30,173 nucleotides of DNA from Pseudomonadota bacterium (GCA_023390415.1 JAEWCW010000193.1:1-30173); one strand, 5' to 3'. Counted from the stretch's first letter, positions 1 to 8,273 are shown. Program-made: numbers and translations. The notes: generated by a model from the letters alone, not told the origin.

Positions 1-1317
1 CCGCAGCGCCGCGCGCGGGTGATGTTCAACTTCAAGGCGCTGGTCGAGCAGAACATGGAGGAGCTCGCCCAGATCCTCTCCTCCGAGCACGGCAAGGTCA
101 TCGCCGACGCCAAGGGCGACATCCAGCGCGGCCTCGAGGTGATCGAATATGCCTGCGGGATCCCCCACGCGCTGAAGGGCGAATATACGCAGGGCGCCGG
201 ACCCGGGATCGACGTCTATTCGATGCGCCAGCCTTTGGGCGTCGTCGCCGGGATCACGCCGTTCAACTTCCCGGCGATGATCCCGATGTGGATGTTCGGC
301 GTCGCCATCGCCTGCGGCAACGCCTTCATCCTCAAGCCCTCCGAGCGCGACCCGACCGTTCCGGTCCACCTCGCCGAATTGATGAAGGAGGCCGGCCTCC
401 CCGACGGCATCCTCCAGGTCGTCCACGGCGACAAGGAGATGGTCGACGCGATCCTCGACCATGACTCGATCAAGGCGATCAGCTTCGTCGGCTCGTCCGA
501 CATCGCGCAATATATCTACTCCCGCGGCACCGCGAACGGGAAGCGGGTCCAGGCCTTCGGCGGCGCCAAGAATCACGGCATCGTCATGCCCGACGCGGAC
601 ATCGACCAGGTCGTCAACGACCTCGCCGGGGCCGCCTTCGGCTCGGCCGGCGAGCGCTGCATGGCGCTCCCGGTGGTCGTCCCGGTCGGCGAGAAGACGG
701 CGAACGAGCTTCGCGAGGCGCTGATCCCGGCGATCCGCAAGCTCCGCGTCGGAATCTCGACCGACGCCGAGGCCCATTACGGCCCGGTCGTCACCGCCGC
801 CCACAAGGCGCGGATCGAGGATTATATCCAGATGTGTGCCGACGAGGGCGGCGAGCTGGTCGTCGACGGCCGCGGCTTCACCCTCCAGGGCCACGAGCAG
901 GGCTTCTTCGTAGGCCCGACCTTCTTCGATCATGTGAAGCCGCATTTCCGCTCCTACCAGGAGGAGATTTTCGGTCCGGTCCTGCAGATGGTCCGCGCGA
1001 CGAGCTTCGAGGATGCGGTCCGCCTCCCCTCCGAGCACCAGTACGGCAACGGAGTCGCCATCTTCACCCGCAACGGCCATGCGGCGCGTGAGTTCGCGGC
1101 GCGGGTCAATGTCGGCATGGTCGGAATCAACGTGCCGATCCCGGTGCCGGTCGCCTACCACACGTTCGGCGGCTGGAAGCGCTCGGGCTTCGGCGACATC
1201 GACCAGCACGGGCCGGAGGGCGTGCGCTTCTGGACCAAGGTCAAGAAGGTCACCCAGCGCTGGCCGGACGGCTCGGTGACCGGCGAGAATGCCTTCGTCA
1301 TCCCCACGATGGGCTGA
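1..1317 (+). CDS. mmsA: Methylmalonate-semialdehyde dehydrogenase (CoA-acylating), 5' end cut by window
   Basis: This enzyme oxidises methylmalonate semialdehyde to propionyl-CoA (and malonate semialdehyde to acetyl-CoA) with NAD and CoA, the last step of valine breakdown. The reading frame is open from base 1, and the first visible residues (PQRRARVMF) already match the interior of the family, so roughly 60 N-terminal residues lie outside the window and the ATG at 19 is internal. The aldehyde-dehydrogenase fold is clear: the PFNFPAMIPMWM and KPSERDP cofactor-binding segments, FVGSSDIA, and the catalytic cysteine in SAGERCM (codon 658-660). The C-terminal GGWKRSGFGD and FWTKVKKVTQRW segments are typical of MmsA rather than of generic aldehyde dehydrogenases. 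It heads, or sits within, a plus-strand run with an acyl-CoA dehydrogenase and 3-hydroxyisobutyryl-CoA hydrolase, which supports the valine assignment. Confidence 0.94.
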   Translation, partial: PQRRARVMFNFKALVEQNMEELAQILSSEHGKVIADAKGDIQRGLEVIEYACGIPHALKGEYTQGAGPGIDVYSMRQPLGVVAGITPFNFPAMIPMWMFGVAIACGNAFILKPSERDPTVPVHLAELMKEAGLPDGILQVVHGDKEMVDAILDHDSIKAISFVGSSDIAQYIYSRGTANGKRVQAFGGAKNHGIVMPDADIDQVVNDLAGAAFGSAGERCMALPVVVPVGEKTANELREALIPAIRKLRVGISTDAEAHYGPVVTAAHKARIEDYIQMCADEGGELVVDGRGFTLQGHEQGFFVGPTFFDHVKPHFRSYQEEIFGPVLQMVRATSFEDAVRLPSEHQYGNGVAIFTRNGHAAREFAARVNVGMVGINVPIPVPVAYHTFGGWKRSGFGDIDQHGPEGVRFWTKVKKVTQRWPDGSVTGENAFVIPTMG

Positions 1318-1321
1318 GCCG

Positions 1322-1807
1322 ATGACCATGTACCGCGTATTCGCCGCAGCAGCGGCCCTGTCGCTCGCCGCCTGCGGCACCGAACCGGCACCGGAAGCCA
1401 ATGTCGCGGCAAACGACGCCGTCGTGGAAGCGTCGGCGCCGAGCCCAGCGCCCTCGGCCAATGCCACCAACGCCGTCGCGTCGGCCGCCCGAGCCATTCC
1501 GGTATTGCTCCGCGGCCGCTGGGGCCTGACCGCCGAGGACTGCACCTCGACCCGCGGCGACGCCAAGGGCCTGCTCGAGATCGGCGAAACCCAGCTCCGC
1601 TTCTACGAATCGCGCGGAACGCTCGGGACGATCAGCCAGCAAGACGAAGCGCGAATCATTGCCGAGTTCGATTTCGAGGGCGAAGGCCAGACTTGGCAGC
1701 GCCTCGTCACACTCGACAGCGACGATGGCGGGAGAACGCTCTCGCGGCACGAGGCGGGTGCCGACGCGATGGAAGGCACCCTTCGCTATCGGAGATGTGG
1801 AAATTGA
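1322..1807 (+). CDS. Small lipoprotein of a sphingomonad family, function unknown
   Basis: Predicted lipoprotein of 161 residues. The N-terminus MTMYRVFAAAAALSLAAC is a signal peptide ending in a lipobox with the lipidated cysteine at about residue 18. It is followed by a low-complexity Ala/Pro/Asn linker to about residue 60 and then a compact domain beginning IPVLLRGRWGLTAEDC. That domain contains two cysteines (in EDC and near the C-terminus in YRRC) which could form a disulfide in the periplasm. I recognise the W-G-L-x(4)-DC ... LRFYES ... GQTWQR pattern from uncharacterised sphingomonad proteins but know no function. The start at 1322 is 4 bp after the mmsA stop, so translation is probably coupled. 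The ATG at 1328 is an alternative start that keeps the signal peptide. Its place inside a valine-degradation run is odd for a cell-envelope protein. Confidence 0.8.
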   Translation: MTMYRVFAAAAALSLAACGTEPAPEANVAANDAVVEASAPSPAPSANATNAVASAARAIPVLLRGRWGLTAEDCTSTRGDAKGLLEIGETQLRFYESRGTLGTISQQDEARIIAEFDFEGEGQTWQRLVTLDSDDGGRTLSRHEAGADAMEGTLRYRRCGN

Positions 1808-1809
1808 AG

Positions 1810-2058
1810 ATGCGCATGATCTTGGCTGCGGCAGCACTGGCCGCCGCAACGTCCGCCACGGCGGAAACGCCGAGGCAGAACCAGGACGAGCAACGCCAAG
1901 TCTGCCGGCGCATCGATGCCGTCACCGGCTCGCGCCTCGGTGCCCGCCGGGTCTGCCGGAGCGCGGCCGAATGGCGCGCGATGGAAGAAGAGGAGCAGCG
2001 CGCCGTCCGCGCCTCGCGCTCGGGCCCGAACCTCAATCCGCCTGCCGGCCTGAACTAG
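1810..2058 (+). CDS. Small exported protein with a C-x-TGSRLG-x-RRVC motif
   Basis: Short secreted protein of about 82 residues. It begins with a signal peptide (MRMILAAAALAAATSATA, predicted cleavage before ETPRQ). The mature part has one recognisable block, VCRRIDAVTGSRLG followed by ARRVC and EWRAMEEE. The paired cysteines suggest a disulfide in the periplasm. Similar C-x(n)-TGSRLG-x-RRVC-x(4)-W proteins are common, uncharacterised products in Sphingomonadales and some xanthomonads. The start is uncertain. ATG codons at 1795, 1810 and 1816 are all in frame; 1795 would overlap the preceding lipoprotein stop and has GGAG directly against it, while GAAG at 1806-1809 fits 1816 best by spacing. 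All three choices keep the signal peptide. It is followed by 78 bp without a gene before the acyl-CoA dehydrogenase. Confidence 0.72.
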   Translation: MRMILAAAALAAATSATAETPRQNQDEQRQVCRRIDAVTGSRLGARRVCRSAAEWRAMEEEEQRAVRASRSGPNLNPPAGLN

Positions 2059-2136
2059 GCCAGGCGGCTGGGGACGGCCGCGTCCTGAACGACGGAAGTC
2101 TTCGCATCCTCGATCCATTCCGCTAACGGCTCGGGC

Positions 2137-3279
2137 ATGAGCCAGTTCGACCTCAATGACGAGCAGCGCCAGATCCAGGAGATGGCGCGCCAGTTCACCG
2201 CTGACGCGATTACGCCCCATGCTGCGGAATGGGACGAGAAGCATATCTTCCCGCGCGACACGATCCGCGCCGCGGCGGAGCTCGGGTTCGGCAGCATCTA
2301 CGTCTCCGAGGAGAGCGGCGGGATCGGCCTCGGCCGGCTCGAGGCGGCGCTCATCATGGAGGCGATGGCCTATGGCTGCCCCTCGACCAGCGCCTTCATC
2401 TCGATCCACAACATGGCCGCCTGGATGATCGACCGCTTCGGCGGCCAGGCGGTGAAGGACAAATATCTCCCCTCGATGGTGACGATGGAGCGGATCGGCT
2501 CCTATTGCCTGACCGAGCCTGGCTCGGGCTCCGACGCCGCCGCGCTGAAGACCAGGGCGGTGAAGGACGGCGATCACTACGTCGTCTCCGGCTCCAAGGC
2601 CTTCATTTCGGGCGGCGGCGAGAACGAGATCTACGTCACCATGGTCCGCACCGGCCAGGACGGCCCCAAGGGCATTTCCTGCCTGGTGATCGAGAAGGAC
2701 ATTCCGGGCGTGAGCTTCGGCGCCCAGGAGAAGAAGCTCGGCTGGCATTCGCAGCCCACCGCCCAGGTCAATTTCGACGAGGTCCGGGTGCCCGCCGAGA
2801 ATCTGGTCGGCGGCGAGGGCGAGGGCTTCCGGATCGCGATGATGGGCCTCGACGGCGGCCGGCTGAACATCGGCGCCTGCAGCCTCGGCGGCGCCCAGCG
2901 CTGCCTCGACGAGGCAATCTCCTACACCCGCGAGCGCAAGCAGTTCGGCCAGCCGATCGCGGACTTCCAGAACACCCAGTTCACCCTCGCCGACATGGAG
3001 ACCGAGCTCCAGGCCGCACGCACCCTGCTCTACGCCGCAGCGGTCAAGGTCACCGAGAATGCGCCCGACAAGACCAAGTTCGCGGCCATGGCCAAGCGCC
3101 TCGCGACCGACACCGGCTCGTCGGTGGTCGACCGCGCGCTCCAGCTTCACGGCGGCTACGGCTATCTCCAGGATTATCCGATCGAGCGCTTCTGGCGCGA
3201 CCTCCGGGTCCATTCGATCCTCGAGGGCACCAACCAGGTCATGCGCATGATCGTCGGCCGCGAGCTCACCCGCCAATGA
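2137..3279 (+). CDS. Acyl-CoA dehydrogenase, probably isobutyryl-CoA dehydrogenase
   Basis: FAD-dependent acyl-CoA dehydrogenase of 380 residues, the normal length for the family. Visible signatures are CLTEPGSGSDAAALKT (FAD and substrate binding), the GSKAFISGGGE segment, LGWHSQPT, RERKQFGQPI, the LHGGYGYLQDYPIERFWRD block, and the catalytic base Glu363 in ILEGTNQVMRMI. The glutamate in this late position is shared with short-chain and isobutyryl-CoA enzymes. Within the family the sequence most resembles isobutyryl-CoA dehydrogenase (ACAD8-like), which makes methacrylyl-CoA from isobutyryl-CoA in valine breakdown. The neighbours mmsA and 3-hydroxyisobutyryl-CoA hydrolase agree with this. The exact substrate cannot be proven from sequence; a 2-methylbutyryl-CoA or short-chain enzyme is the main alternative. 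Its stop overlaps the start of the next gene (ATGA at 3276-3279). Confidence 0.9.
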   Translation: MSQFDLNDEQRQIQEMARQFTADAITPHAAEWDEKHIFPRDTIRAAAELGFGSIYVSEESGGIGLGRLEAALIMEAMAYGCPSTSAFISIHNMAAWMIDRFGGQAVKDKYLPSMVTMERIGSYCLTEPGSGSDAAALKTRAVKDGDHYVVSGSKAFISGGGENEIYVTMVRTGQDGPKGISCLVIEKDIPGVSFGAQEKKLGWHSQPTAQVNFDEVRVPAENLVGGEGEGFRIAMMGLDGGRLNIGACSLGGAQRCLDEAISYTRERKQFGQPIADFQNTQFTLADMETELQAARTLLYAAAVKVTENAPDKTKFAAMAKRLATDTGSSVVDRALQLHGGYGYLQDYPIERFWRDLRVHSILEGTNQVMRMIVGRELTRQ

Positions 3280-5003
3280 GCGACGCTGCAGAACGGGCCG
3301 CCCACCAGTGGAGCGCCGCCCTTGCGAAGCTGAACGAGGCAGCGCGAGCAGCGGCAAAGGTAGGCGCACCGACGCCCGGGTCGCGCCCCTACGACCCCCT
3401 CGCCCTGTTCCAGGCGATGACCGAGGTCGCGACGAGCTTCCGGCCCGAGCAATTGCTCCAGGTCCAGCTCGAGGCGGCGCGAGAGTGGGGGAATTTCTGG
3501 GCCGAGGCCTGGTCGCTCAAGCCGCCGTCGGGCGCCAAGCCGCGCGACCGGCGCTTCGCTCACGCGGATTGGGAGGAGCAGCCCTTCTACCGGACCTTGC
3601 GCGATTCCTACCTGCTCGCCTCTAAGCAGCTTCGCGAGAGCGTCCGCGCCTCGTCGGCGGACGGGCCGAACGCGGCGATGATGGCCTTCCTCGCCGACCA
3701 ATATCTGAACGCGGTCGCGCCCACCAATTTCGCGATGACCAACCCCGAGGTCGTCCGCCGCACCGTCGAGACCGGCGGCGCCAATCTCGCCGCGGGCTTC
3801 GCCAACCTCCTCGAGGACGTCGCCGCCGGCAAGGGCATCGTCAAGCGCCGCACCGAGAGCGACTTCGTGGTCGGCGAGACTCTGGCTGCAACGCCTGGCT
3901 CCGTCGTCTTCCAGAACGAGCTCTTCCAGCTCATCCAGTACGATCCGACCACCGACGAGGTCGCCGCCGAGCCTCTGCTCTACGTGCCGCCGCTGGTGAA
4001 CAAATATTACATGATCGACCTCCAGCCGCGCTCCAGCCTGGTCAAATGGCTGGTCGACCAGGGCCGGACCGTGTTCGTCATCTCCTGGGTCAATCCCGAC
4101 GAGCGCCACCGCGACAAGGGCGTCGAGCAATATGTGCTGGAGGGGATCGTCGAGGCGATCGGCGCTGCCCGCAAGGCGGCCGGCGCGGATAAGGTCGACC
4201 TCTTCAGCTTCTGTCTTGGCGGCACCCTGGTCGCGATCGCCCTCGCCTGGCTCGCCGCCAAGGGCCGCGCCGACGAGGTCAACAGCGCGACCCTCATCGG
4301 CGCGATGGTGGATTTCGCCGACATGCGCGACTGGTCGGCCTTCGTCCACGAAGCCCATCTCGACGCGCTCGAGGACCATCTCGCCAAGCGCGGCTTCATC
4401 GATTCGACCGAGCTCCAGCAGCTCTTCGCAGCGGTCCGCTCGAACGACTTGATCTGGTCGTCGGTGGTGAACCACTATCTGCTCGACAAGCCGGCGCCGG
4501 CTTCGGACCTGCTCCACTGGTTCGAGGACGGATCGCGGATCCCGGAGGCCTTCCTCAAGAGCTACAATCGCGGCCTCCTCGCCGACAACGCGCTCAAGGA
4601 GCGCACCGGTTTCGAGGTCGGCGGGGTCGCGATCGATCTCGCCACGGTCGAGACCCCGATCCTGTCGATCGCGCTCAAGGACGATCACGTCTCGGCCTGG
4701 GAAGCAGTCTATGGCGGCACCCACCTGTTCGGCGGCCCGGTCACCTTCATCCTCGGCGGCTCGGGCCACAATGCCGGCGTGATCAACCCGCCGGCAGCCA
4801 ACAAGCACGGTTTTTGGACCAGCGACGCCCGCCCCGCCTCCGCCCAGGCGTGGCTCGAAGGCGCCGCCCGCCACGAAGGCTCATGGTGGCCCACCTGGAC
4901 CGAATGGCTGGACGAGCGTGGCTCCGGCAAGGTGAAGGCGCGCGTTCCCAAGAATGCGATCGAGCCTGCCCCCGGCAGCTATGTGAAGACCGCCCACGCC
5001 TGA
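3276..5003 (+). CDS. phaC: Class I polyhydroxyalkanoate synthase
   Basis: Cytoplasmic/granule-bound polymerase of 575 residues that joins (R)-3-hydroxyacyl-CoA units into polyhydroxyalkanoate. The alpha/beta-hydrolase core shows the family marks PLLYVPPLVNKYYMIDL, FVISWVNPDERH (around residue 270), the nucleophile Cys313 in a lipase-like box, the catalytic Asp470 in LKDDHVSAW, and His498 in GGSGHNAGVINPP. The nucleophile box reads S-F-C-L-G-G, where most class I enzymes have Gly in the first position, and the usual YWN segment is replaced by LLHWFEDGS near residue 412, so this is a divergent member. The ATG at 3276 overlaps the dehydrogenase stop by 4 bp, so the two genes are translationally coupled. 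No phasin, phaA, phaB or phaR is visible in the window. Its place between valine-degradation genes is discussed as a finding. Confidence 0.92.
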   Translation: MSDAAERAAHQWSAALAKLNEAARAAAKVGAPTPGSRPYDPLALFQAMTEVATSFRPEQLLQVQLEAAREWGNFWAEAWSLKPPSGAKPRDRRFAHADWEEQPFYRTLRDSYLLASKQLRESVRASSADGPNAAMMAFLADQYLNAVAPTNFAMTNPEVVRRTVETGGANLAAGFANLLEDVAAGKGIVKRRTESDFVVGETLAATPGSVVFQNELFQLIQYDPTTDEVAAEPLLYVPPLVNKYYMIDLQPRSSLVKWLVDQGRTVFVISWVNPDERHRDKGVEQYVLEGIVEAIGAARKAAGADKVDLFSFCLGGTLVAIALAWLAAKGRADEVNSATLIGAMVDFADMRDWSAFVHEAHLDALEDHLAKRGFIDSTELQQLFAAVRSNDLIWSSVVNHYLLDKPAPASDLLHWFEDGSRIPEAFLKSYNRGLLADNALKERTGFEVGGVAIDLATVETPILSIALKDDHVSAWEAVYGGTHLFGGPVTFILGGSGHNAGVINPPAANKHGFWTSDARPASAQAWLEGAARHEGSWWPTWTEWLDERGSGKVKARVPKNAIEPAPGSYVKTAHA

Positions 5004-5037
5004 TTGGGCACGACTGTTTTGCGTATTCCCGAGTGAA

Positions 5038-6102
5038 ATGGACGAGATGATCGAAGATTCGAGCAGCGACACGCTGACCTACAAGGACGGCCGCACCGGC
5101 CGGCTGCGCCTCAACCGGCCGAAGGCGCTGCACGCGCTCAACCTGCCGATGGTGCGGCAGATGACCGCGGCCCTGCTCGAGTGGCGCGACGATCCCGAGG
5201 TCCGGCTGGTGCTGATCGATCATGCCGAGGGGCGCGGTTTCTGCGCCGGCGGCGACGTCGTCACCATCGCCAAGAGCGCCAATGGCCATGGCGAGGCCGG
5301 CCGCGCCTTCTTCTTCGAGGAGTATCGGCTGAACCACCTCATGTACACTTACGCCAAGCCGGGCGTCGTGTTCATGGACGGGATCACGATGGGCGGCGGA
5401 GTCGGCATCGCCTGTCCCTGCCGCTACCGCGTGGCGACCGAGCGGACCGTCTTCGCAATGCCGGAGACGACCATCGGCCTGTTCCCGGACGTCGGCGGCG
5501 GCCGCTACCTGTCCCGGCTGCGCGGCCGGGTCGCGCAATATCTCGCGCTGACCGGTGCACGGATCGACGGCGCCGATTGCGTCGCCCTCGGTCTCGCCAA
5601 TTTCTACATCCCCTCCGACCGGCTCGACGCATTGAAGGAGCAGCTCTGCCGCGAGCCGGAAAAGGCCGAGAGCCTGCTCGCCGGCGCGGCTGTCCCGCCG
5701 CCGCCCGCCAAGATCGTCCCGCTCCTGCCCGACATCGACCGCCTGTTCGCTTCTGACGATTATGAGGAGATCCTCGCCGCGCTCCACGCCGACGGCAGCG
5801 ACTGGGCGAAGGCGCAGCTCGCCATCCTTGCGACCAAGTCGCCGACCGCCTGCAAGGTCTCGCTGCGCATGCTGGTCGAGAGCCCGCGCCAGCTGCATTT
5901 CCTCGACGAGATGCGCATGGAGTTCGGGATCGTCACCCGCATGTTCCGCCACGGCGATTTCTACGAGGGCGTCCGCGCCCTCCTGATCGACAAGGACAAC
6001 GCGCCGCGCTGGGACCCGCCGACCCCGGAACAGGTCACGCCCGAGATGGTCGATTCCTATTTCGAGCCGCTGCCCCCTGAGGAAGCCTGGACCCCGCTCT
6101 GA
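5038..6102 (+). CDS. 3-hydroxyisobutyryl-CoA hydrolase (crotonase superfamily)
   Basis: Crotonase-fold enzyme of 354 residues that hydrolyses 3-hydroxyisobutyryl-CoA to free 3-hydroxyisobutyrate in valine catabolism. The oxyanion-hole segment is GRGFCAGGDV (residues 66-74). The second is DGITMGGGVG (114-123). The acidic catalytic region MPETTIGLFPDVGGG (141-155) has Glu143 and Asp151 in the places used by HIBCH rather than by enoyl-CoA hydratases. The length of about 350 and the C-terminal SPTACKVSLRML and EFGIVTRMF segments also separate it from the 260-residue hydratases. The start at 5038 follows phaC by 34 bp; ATG 5047 is possible and would remove only three residues. The gene ends at a TGATCA hexamer shared back to back with the convergent gene's stop. 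Confidence 0.9.
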   Translation: MDEMIEDSSSDTLTYKDGRTGRLRLNRPKALHALNLPMVRQMTAALLEWRDDPEVRLVLIDHAEGRGFCAGGDVVTIAKSANGHGEAGRAFFFEEYRLNHLMYTYAKPGVVFMDGITMGGGVGIACPCRYRVATERTVFAMPETTIGLFPDVGGGRYLSRLRGRVAQYLALTGARIDGADCVALGLANFYIPSDRLDALKEQLCREPEKAESLLAGAAVPPPPAKIVPLLPDIDRLFASDDYEEILAALHADGSDWAKAQLAILATKSPTACKVSLRMLVESPRQLHFLDEMRMEFGIVTRMFRHGDFYEGVRALLIDKDNAPRWDPPTPEQVTPEMVDSYFEPLPPEEAWTPL

Positions 6103-7452
6103 TCATTCGGCGGGAACGGCCGCCGGCTCGGCCCATCTCGGCTTCAGCCGATTGACGAGGCGGGGGATCGGGCCGTTGCGGTCCATCCACTCGGCATAGG
6201 CGCGATAGGCCGGGTCCTGGCCGAGATGCGCCTCCTCGGTCTTGGCGCGCCAGTAATAGACGCCGCTGACGAGAGCGAGCGTGATCGTGTTGCGGACCAT
6301 GTCCACCGGATTTCCGGAGACCGCGAGGAAGGGCAGCACCGCGCACCACCAGAAGAGGTTCTTCGACACATAGGCCGGATGCTTAGTCCAGGCGTAGGGG
6401 CCGTGGGTCAGGATCCCGCGATGGGTGAGGTTGGAGAAGCGGAACCCGAACGCCACCGTCGCCCAGGCATAGACGGCCGCGAGGAAGGCGAGCCAGCCGC
6501 CGACCAAAGCGGTCAGCAGCGGTGAGCCTGACAGCCAATAATCCCATTCCGCCGTGCCCGGATGATAATCGAGCGGCCCGCCCGGATTCATCAGGATCAG
6601 CGGCGGGTAGCAGATGAGCGCCGCCAGCCAGCCGGCAACGAACGGATTGGCCGACCGGATATGGGCGTCGAGCGCCTTCAGGGTCAGCACGTAACCGACC
6701 GCTGCGAAGGTCACGTCGATCATGAACATCGCGCCGATCAGCCAGCGCGCGACGTTGACCGGATTGGCGATGATCCACTCCGCCGGCGCGGTCACCACCG
6801 TGGTCCAGTTCCCCGGCAGGATCGCGACCATGAAGGCCAGGAAGAAGCCCTTGATCGCCCAGCAGCGGAAATGCTCCTTCAGCGCGTCGCGGTCGACCTC
6901 GTCCATCCGCGCAGTCCCGGCGAGGGCGAGAAGTAGCGTGCCGAAGTGCCAGGCGCCGTCGCGCGGCGCGGCGAGGCGCCGGTCGAGCCAGAGCATGTAC
7001 GGAACCGAGAGCAAGGCCGCCGGGAGCAGGCCGAAGCCGAGGACGTACATGGCGAAGAGATAGGGCCCGTCCCAATACCAGCGCGCGACGCAATAGCAGA
7101 AGCCGACCAGGCCCCAGGTCGCCCACAGGCCGAGCAGCTTGACGGCGCTGGTCCCGGCGGTTTCGCGCAGCGGGCGCGGCGGCGCGGACCAGTCGAGGCC
7201 CGTGCTCGGGCTGCGGTGGACCTTGTCGACGACCAGCGACCAGACGAGCATCGGCAGGCCGCAGGAGAAAAGTGCCGTCAGCGCTGCCAGCGGCCCGCCC
7301 ATGCCGAACTGGCGCGAAATGACGACCCAGGCGAAAAGGCCAGCGAGGCCGGCGAGGCCGACGCCGGTGCTCACCGCCGATGCGGGGCGCGGGTCGTGCG
7401 CACCAGCGCTGTCGCTGCGCCGCTCCGGCGCGATCGTCGTCACGGCGTCCAT
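6103..7452 (-). CDS. Polytopic membrane protein with isoprenylcysteine/phospholipid-methyltransferase-like C-terminus
   Basis: Predicted integral membrane protein of 449 residues with many hydrophobic segments spread from about residue 30 to residue 420. The C-terminal third carries the pattern of the ICMT/PEMT family: ILTHGPYAWTKHPAYVSKNLFWW (SAM-binding GPY..KHP..) followed after another membrane segment by KTEEAHLGQDPAYRAYAEWM. Such proteins transfer methyl groups from SAM to membrane-embedded substrates, but the substrate here is unknown. The N-terminal half has no domain I recognise. The frame is open further upstream. I chose the ATG at 7452 because the longer form adds a 28-residue polar, Arg/Pro-rich stretch without a better ribosome binding site. 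It converges on the hydrolase gene with no spacer and is divergent from the PilZ gene across about 160 bp. Confidence 0.75.
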   Translation of the reverse strand: MDAVTTIAPERRSDSAGAHDPRPASAVSTGVGLAGLAGLFAWVVISRQFGMGGPLAALTALFSCGLPMLVWSLVVDKVHRSPSTGLDWSAPPRPLRETAGTSAVKLLGLWATWGLVGFCYCVARWYWDGPYLFAMYVLGFGLLPAALLSVPYMLWLDRRLAAPRDGAWHFGTLLLALAGTARMDEVDRDALKEHFRCWAIKGFFLAFMVAILPGNWTTVVTAPAEWIIANPVNVARWLIGAMFMIDVTFAAVGYVLTLKALDAHIRSANPFVAGWLAALICYPPLILMNPGGPLDYHPGTAEWDYWLSGSPLLTALVGGWLAFLAAVYAWATVAFGFRFSNLTHRGILTHGPYAWTKHPAYVSKNLFWWCAVLPFLAVSGNPVDMVRNTITLALVSGVYYWRAKTEEAHLGQDPAYRAYAEWMDRNGPIPRLVNRLKPRWAEPAAVPAE

Positions 7453-7613
7453 CGCCGGTCGGACTAGGGGAAATAGGTAAGAAAGCGGTGAACGGACGCC
7501 TGGCCCCTGCCCTTTTCTATTCGGGAATGACCGCATTCCATCGTAAAAGCTTCTTAAACCTCTGGTCTCATAGCGTCTTTTCGATTGGGACGAGCCCCGG
7601 CCAGAGGTATTCG

Positions 7614-8258
7614 ATGCACGTGCGTAAGAGCGTCAACCAGGAACAGGACGCGACGGCCTCCGCCACGGCGCATCTCCAGCCGGATCGGCGGCGCGATGTC
7701 CGCCATCTCACCATCCTTCGGGTGGGCACGATCCTCCTCGGGGAGCGGCGCGAGCTCTGCCTTGTCCGCAACATCTCGGCCGGCGGTTTGATGGCGATCG
7801 TCTACACGGAGTTCCAGCCGGGCGACCGGGTATGCCTGGAGCTCAAGACCAACCAGCAGATTCCAGGCCACGTCTCCTGGATCCGCGATTCAACGATCGG
7901 CGTCGAGTTCGACGAGAAGGTCGACGTCGCGGAAATCCTCTCCAACCCGCCCTTGCTCGACAATGGCTGGCGCCCGCGCATGCCGCGCGTGCCCGTCGAC
8001 CGCTTCGCGACCCTTCGCGCCGGCGCCCGCACCTATTGGGTGTCGACCCACGACATCAGCCAGGGCGGCATCAAGATCGAGGCGGATCAGGCGATAGACA
8101 TCGGCGCCGAGACGGTCGTCACGCTCGAGAATTTCCGGCCGATCACCGGCGTGGTGCGCTGGCGCAAGGGCAATGTCGCCGGGATCAGCTTCAACCAGGT
8201 GATCCCGTTCCACGAGCTCACGCGCTGGCTGGTCGAGGGCATGGACGAAGACGTCTGA
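7614..8258 (+). CDS. Tandem PilZ-domain protein, probable c-di-GMP effector
   Basis: Soluble protein of 214 residues made of two PilZ-like domains. Domain 1 spans about residues 25-108 and has the arginine-rich entry RRRDVR (25-30) and N-x-S-x-x-G (Asn53, Ser55, Gly58). Domain 2 spans about residues 123-205, with R-x-P-V-D-R-F (125-131) and D-x-S-x-x-G (Asp147, Ser149, Gly152). PilZ domains bind the second messenger c-di-GMP through these two motifs; both copies keep them in recognisable form, so both may bind. There is no output domain beyond PilZ, so it probably acts through a partner protein. The start at 7614 has AGAGG at 7603-7607 with 6-nt spacing; upstream in-frame codons are not needed. 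It is followed by tRNA-Gly and lies divergent from the methyltransferase-like gene. Confidence 0.85.
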   Translation: MHVRKSVNQEQDATASATAHLQPDRRRDVRHLTILRVGTILLGERRELCLVRNISAGGLMAIVYTEFQPGDRVCLELKTNQQIPGHVSWIRDSTIGVEFDEKVDVAEILSNPPLLDNGWRPRMPRVPVDRFATLRAGARTYWVSTHDISQGGIKIEADQAIDIGAETVVTLENFRPITGVVRWRKGNVAGISFNQVIPFHELTRWLVEGMDEDV

Positions 8259-8273
8259 GCCTCACGCGCCGGC

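Noticed and set aside
2068..2090. Possible hairpin (GCGGC ... GCCGC) between the small exported protein gene and the acyl-CoA dehydrogenase gene
   Set aside because: Only a five-base GC stem and no T tract; common by chance at this base composition.
1786..3369. 527-codon open frame on the minus strand
   Set aside because: It runs opposite to the clear acyl-CoA dehydrogenase gene, is rich in Arg, Ala, Gly and His as expected for an antisense shadow in high-GC DNA, and shows no family motif.
3174..4874. 566-codon open frame on the minus strand
   Set aside because: Antisense shadow of phaC with no recognisable domain or ribosome binding site.
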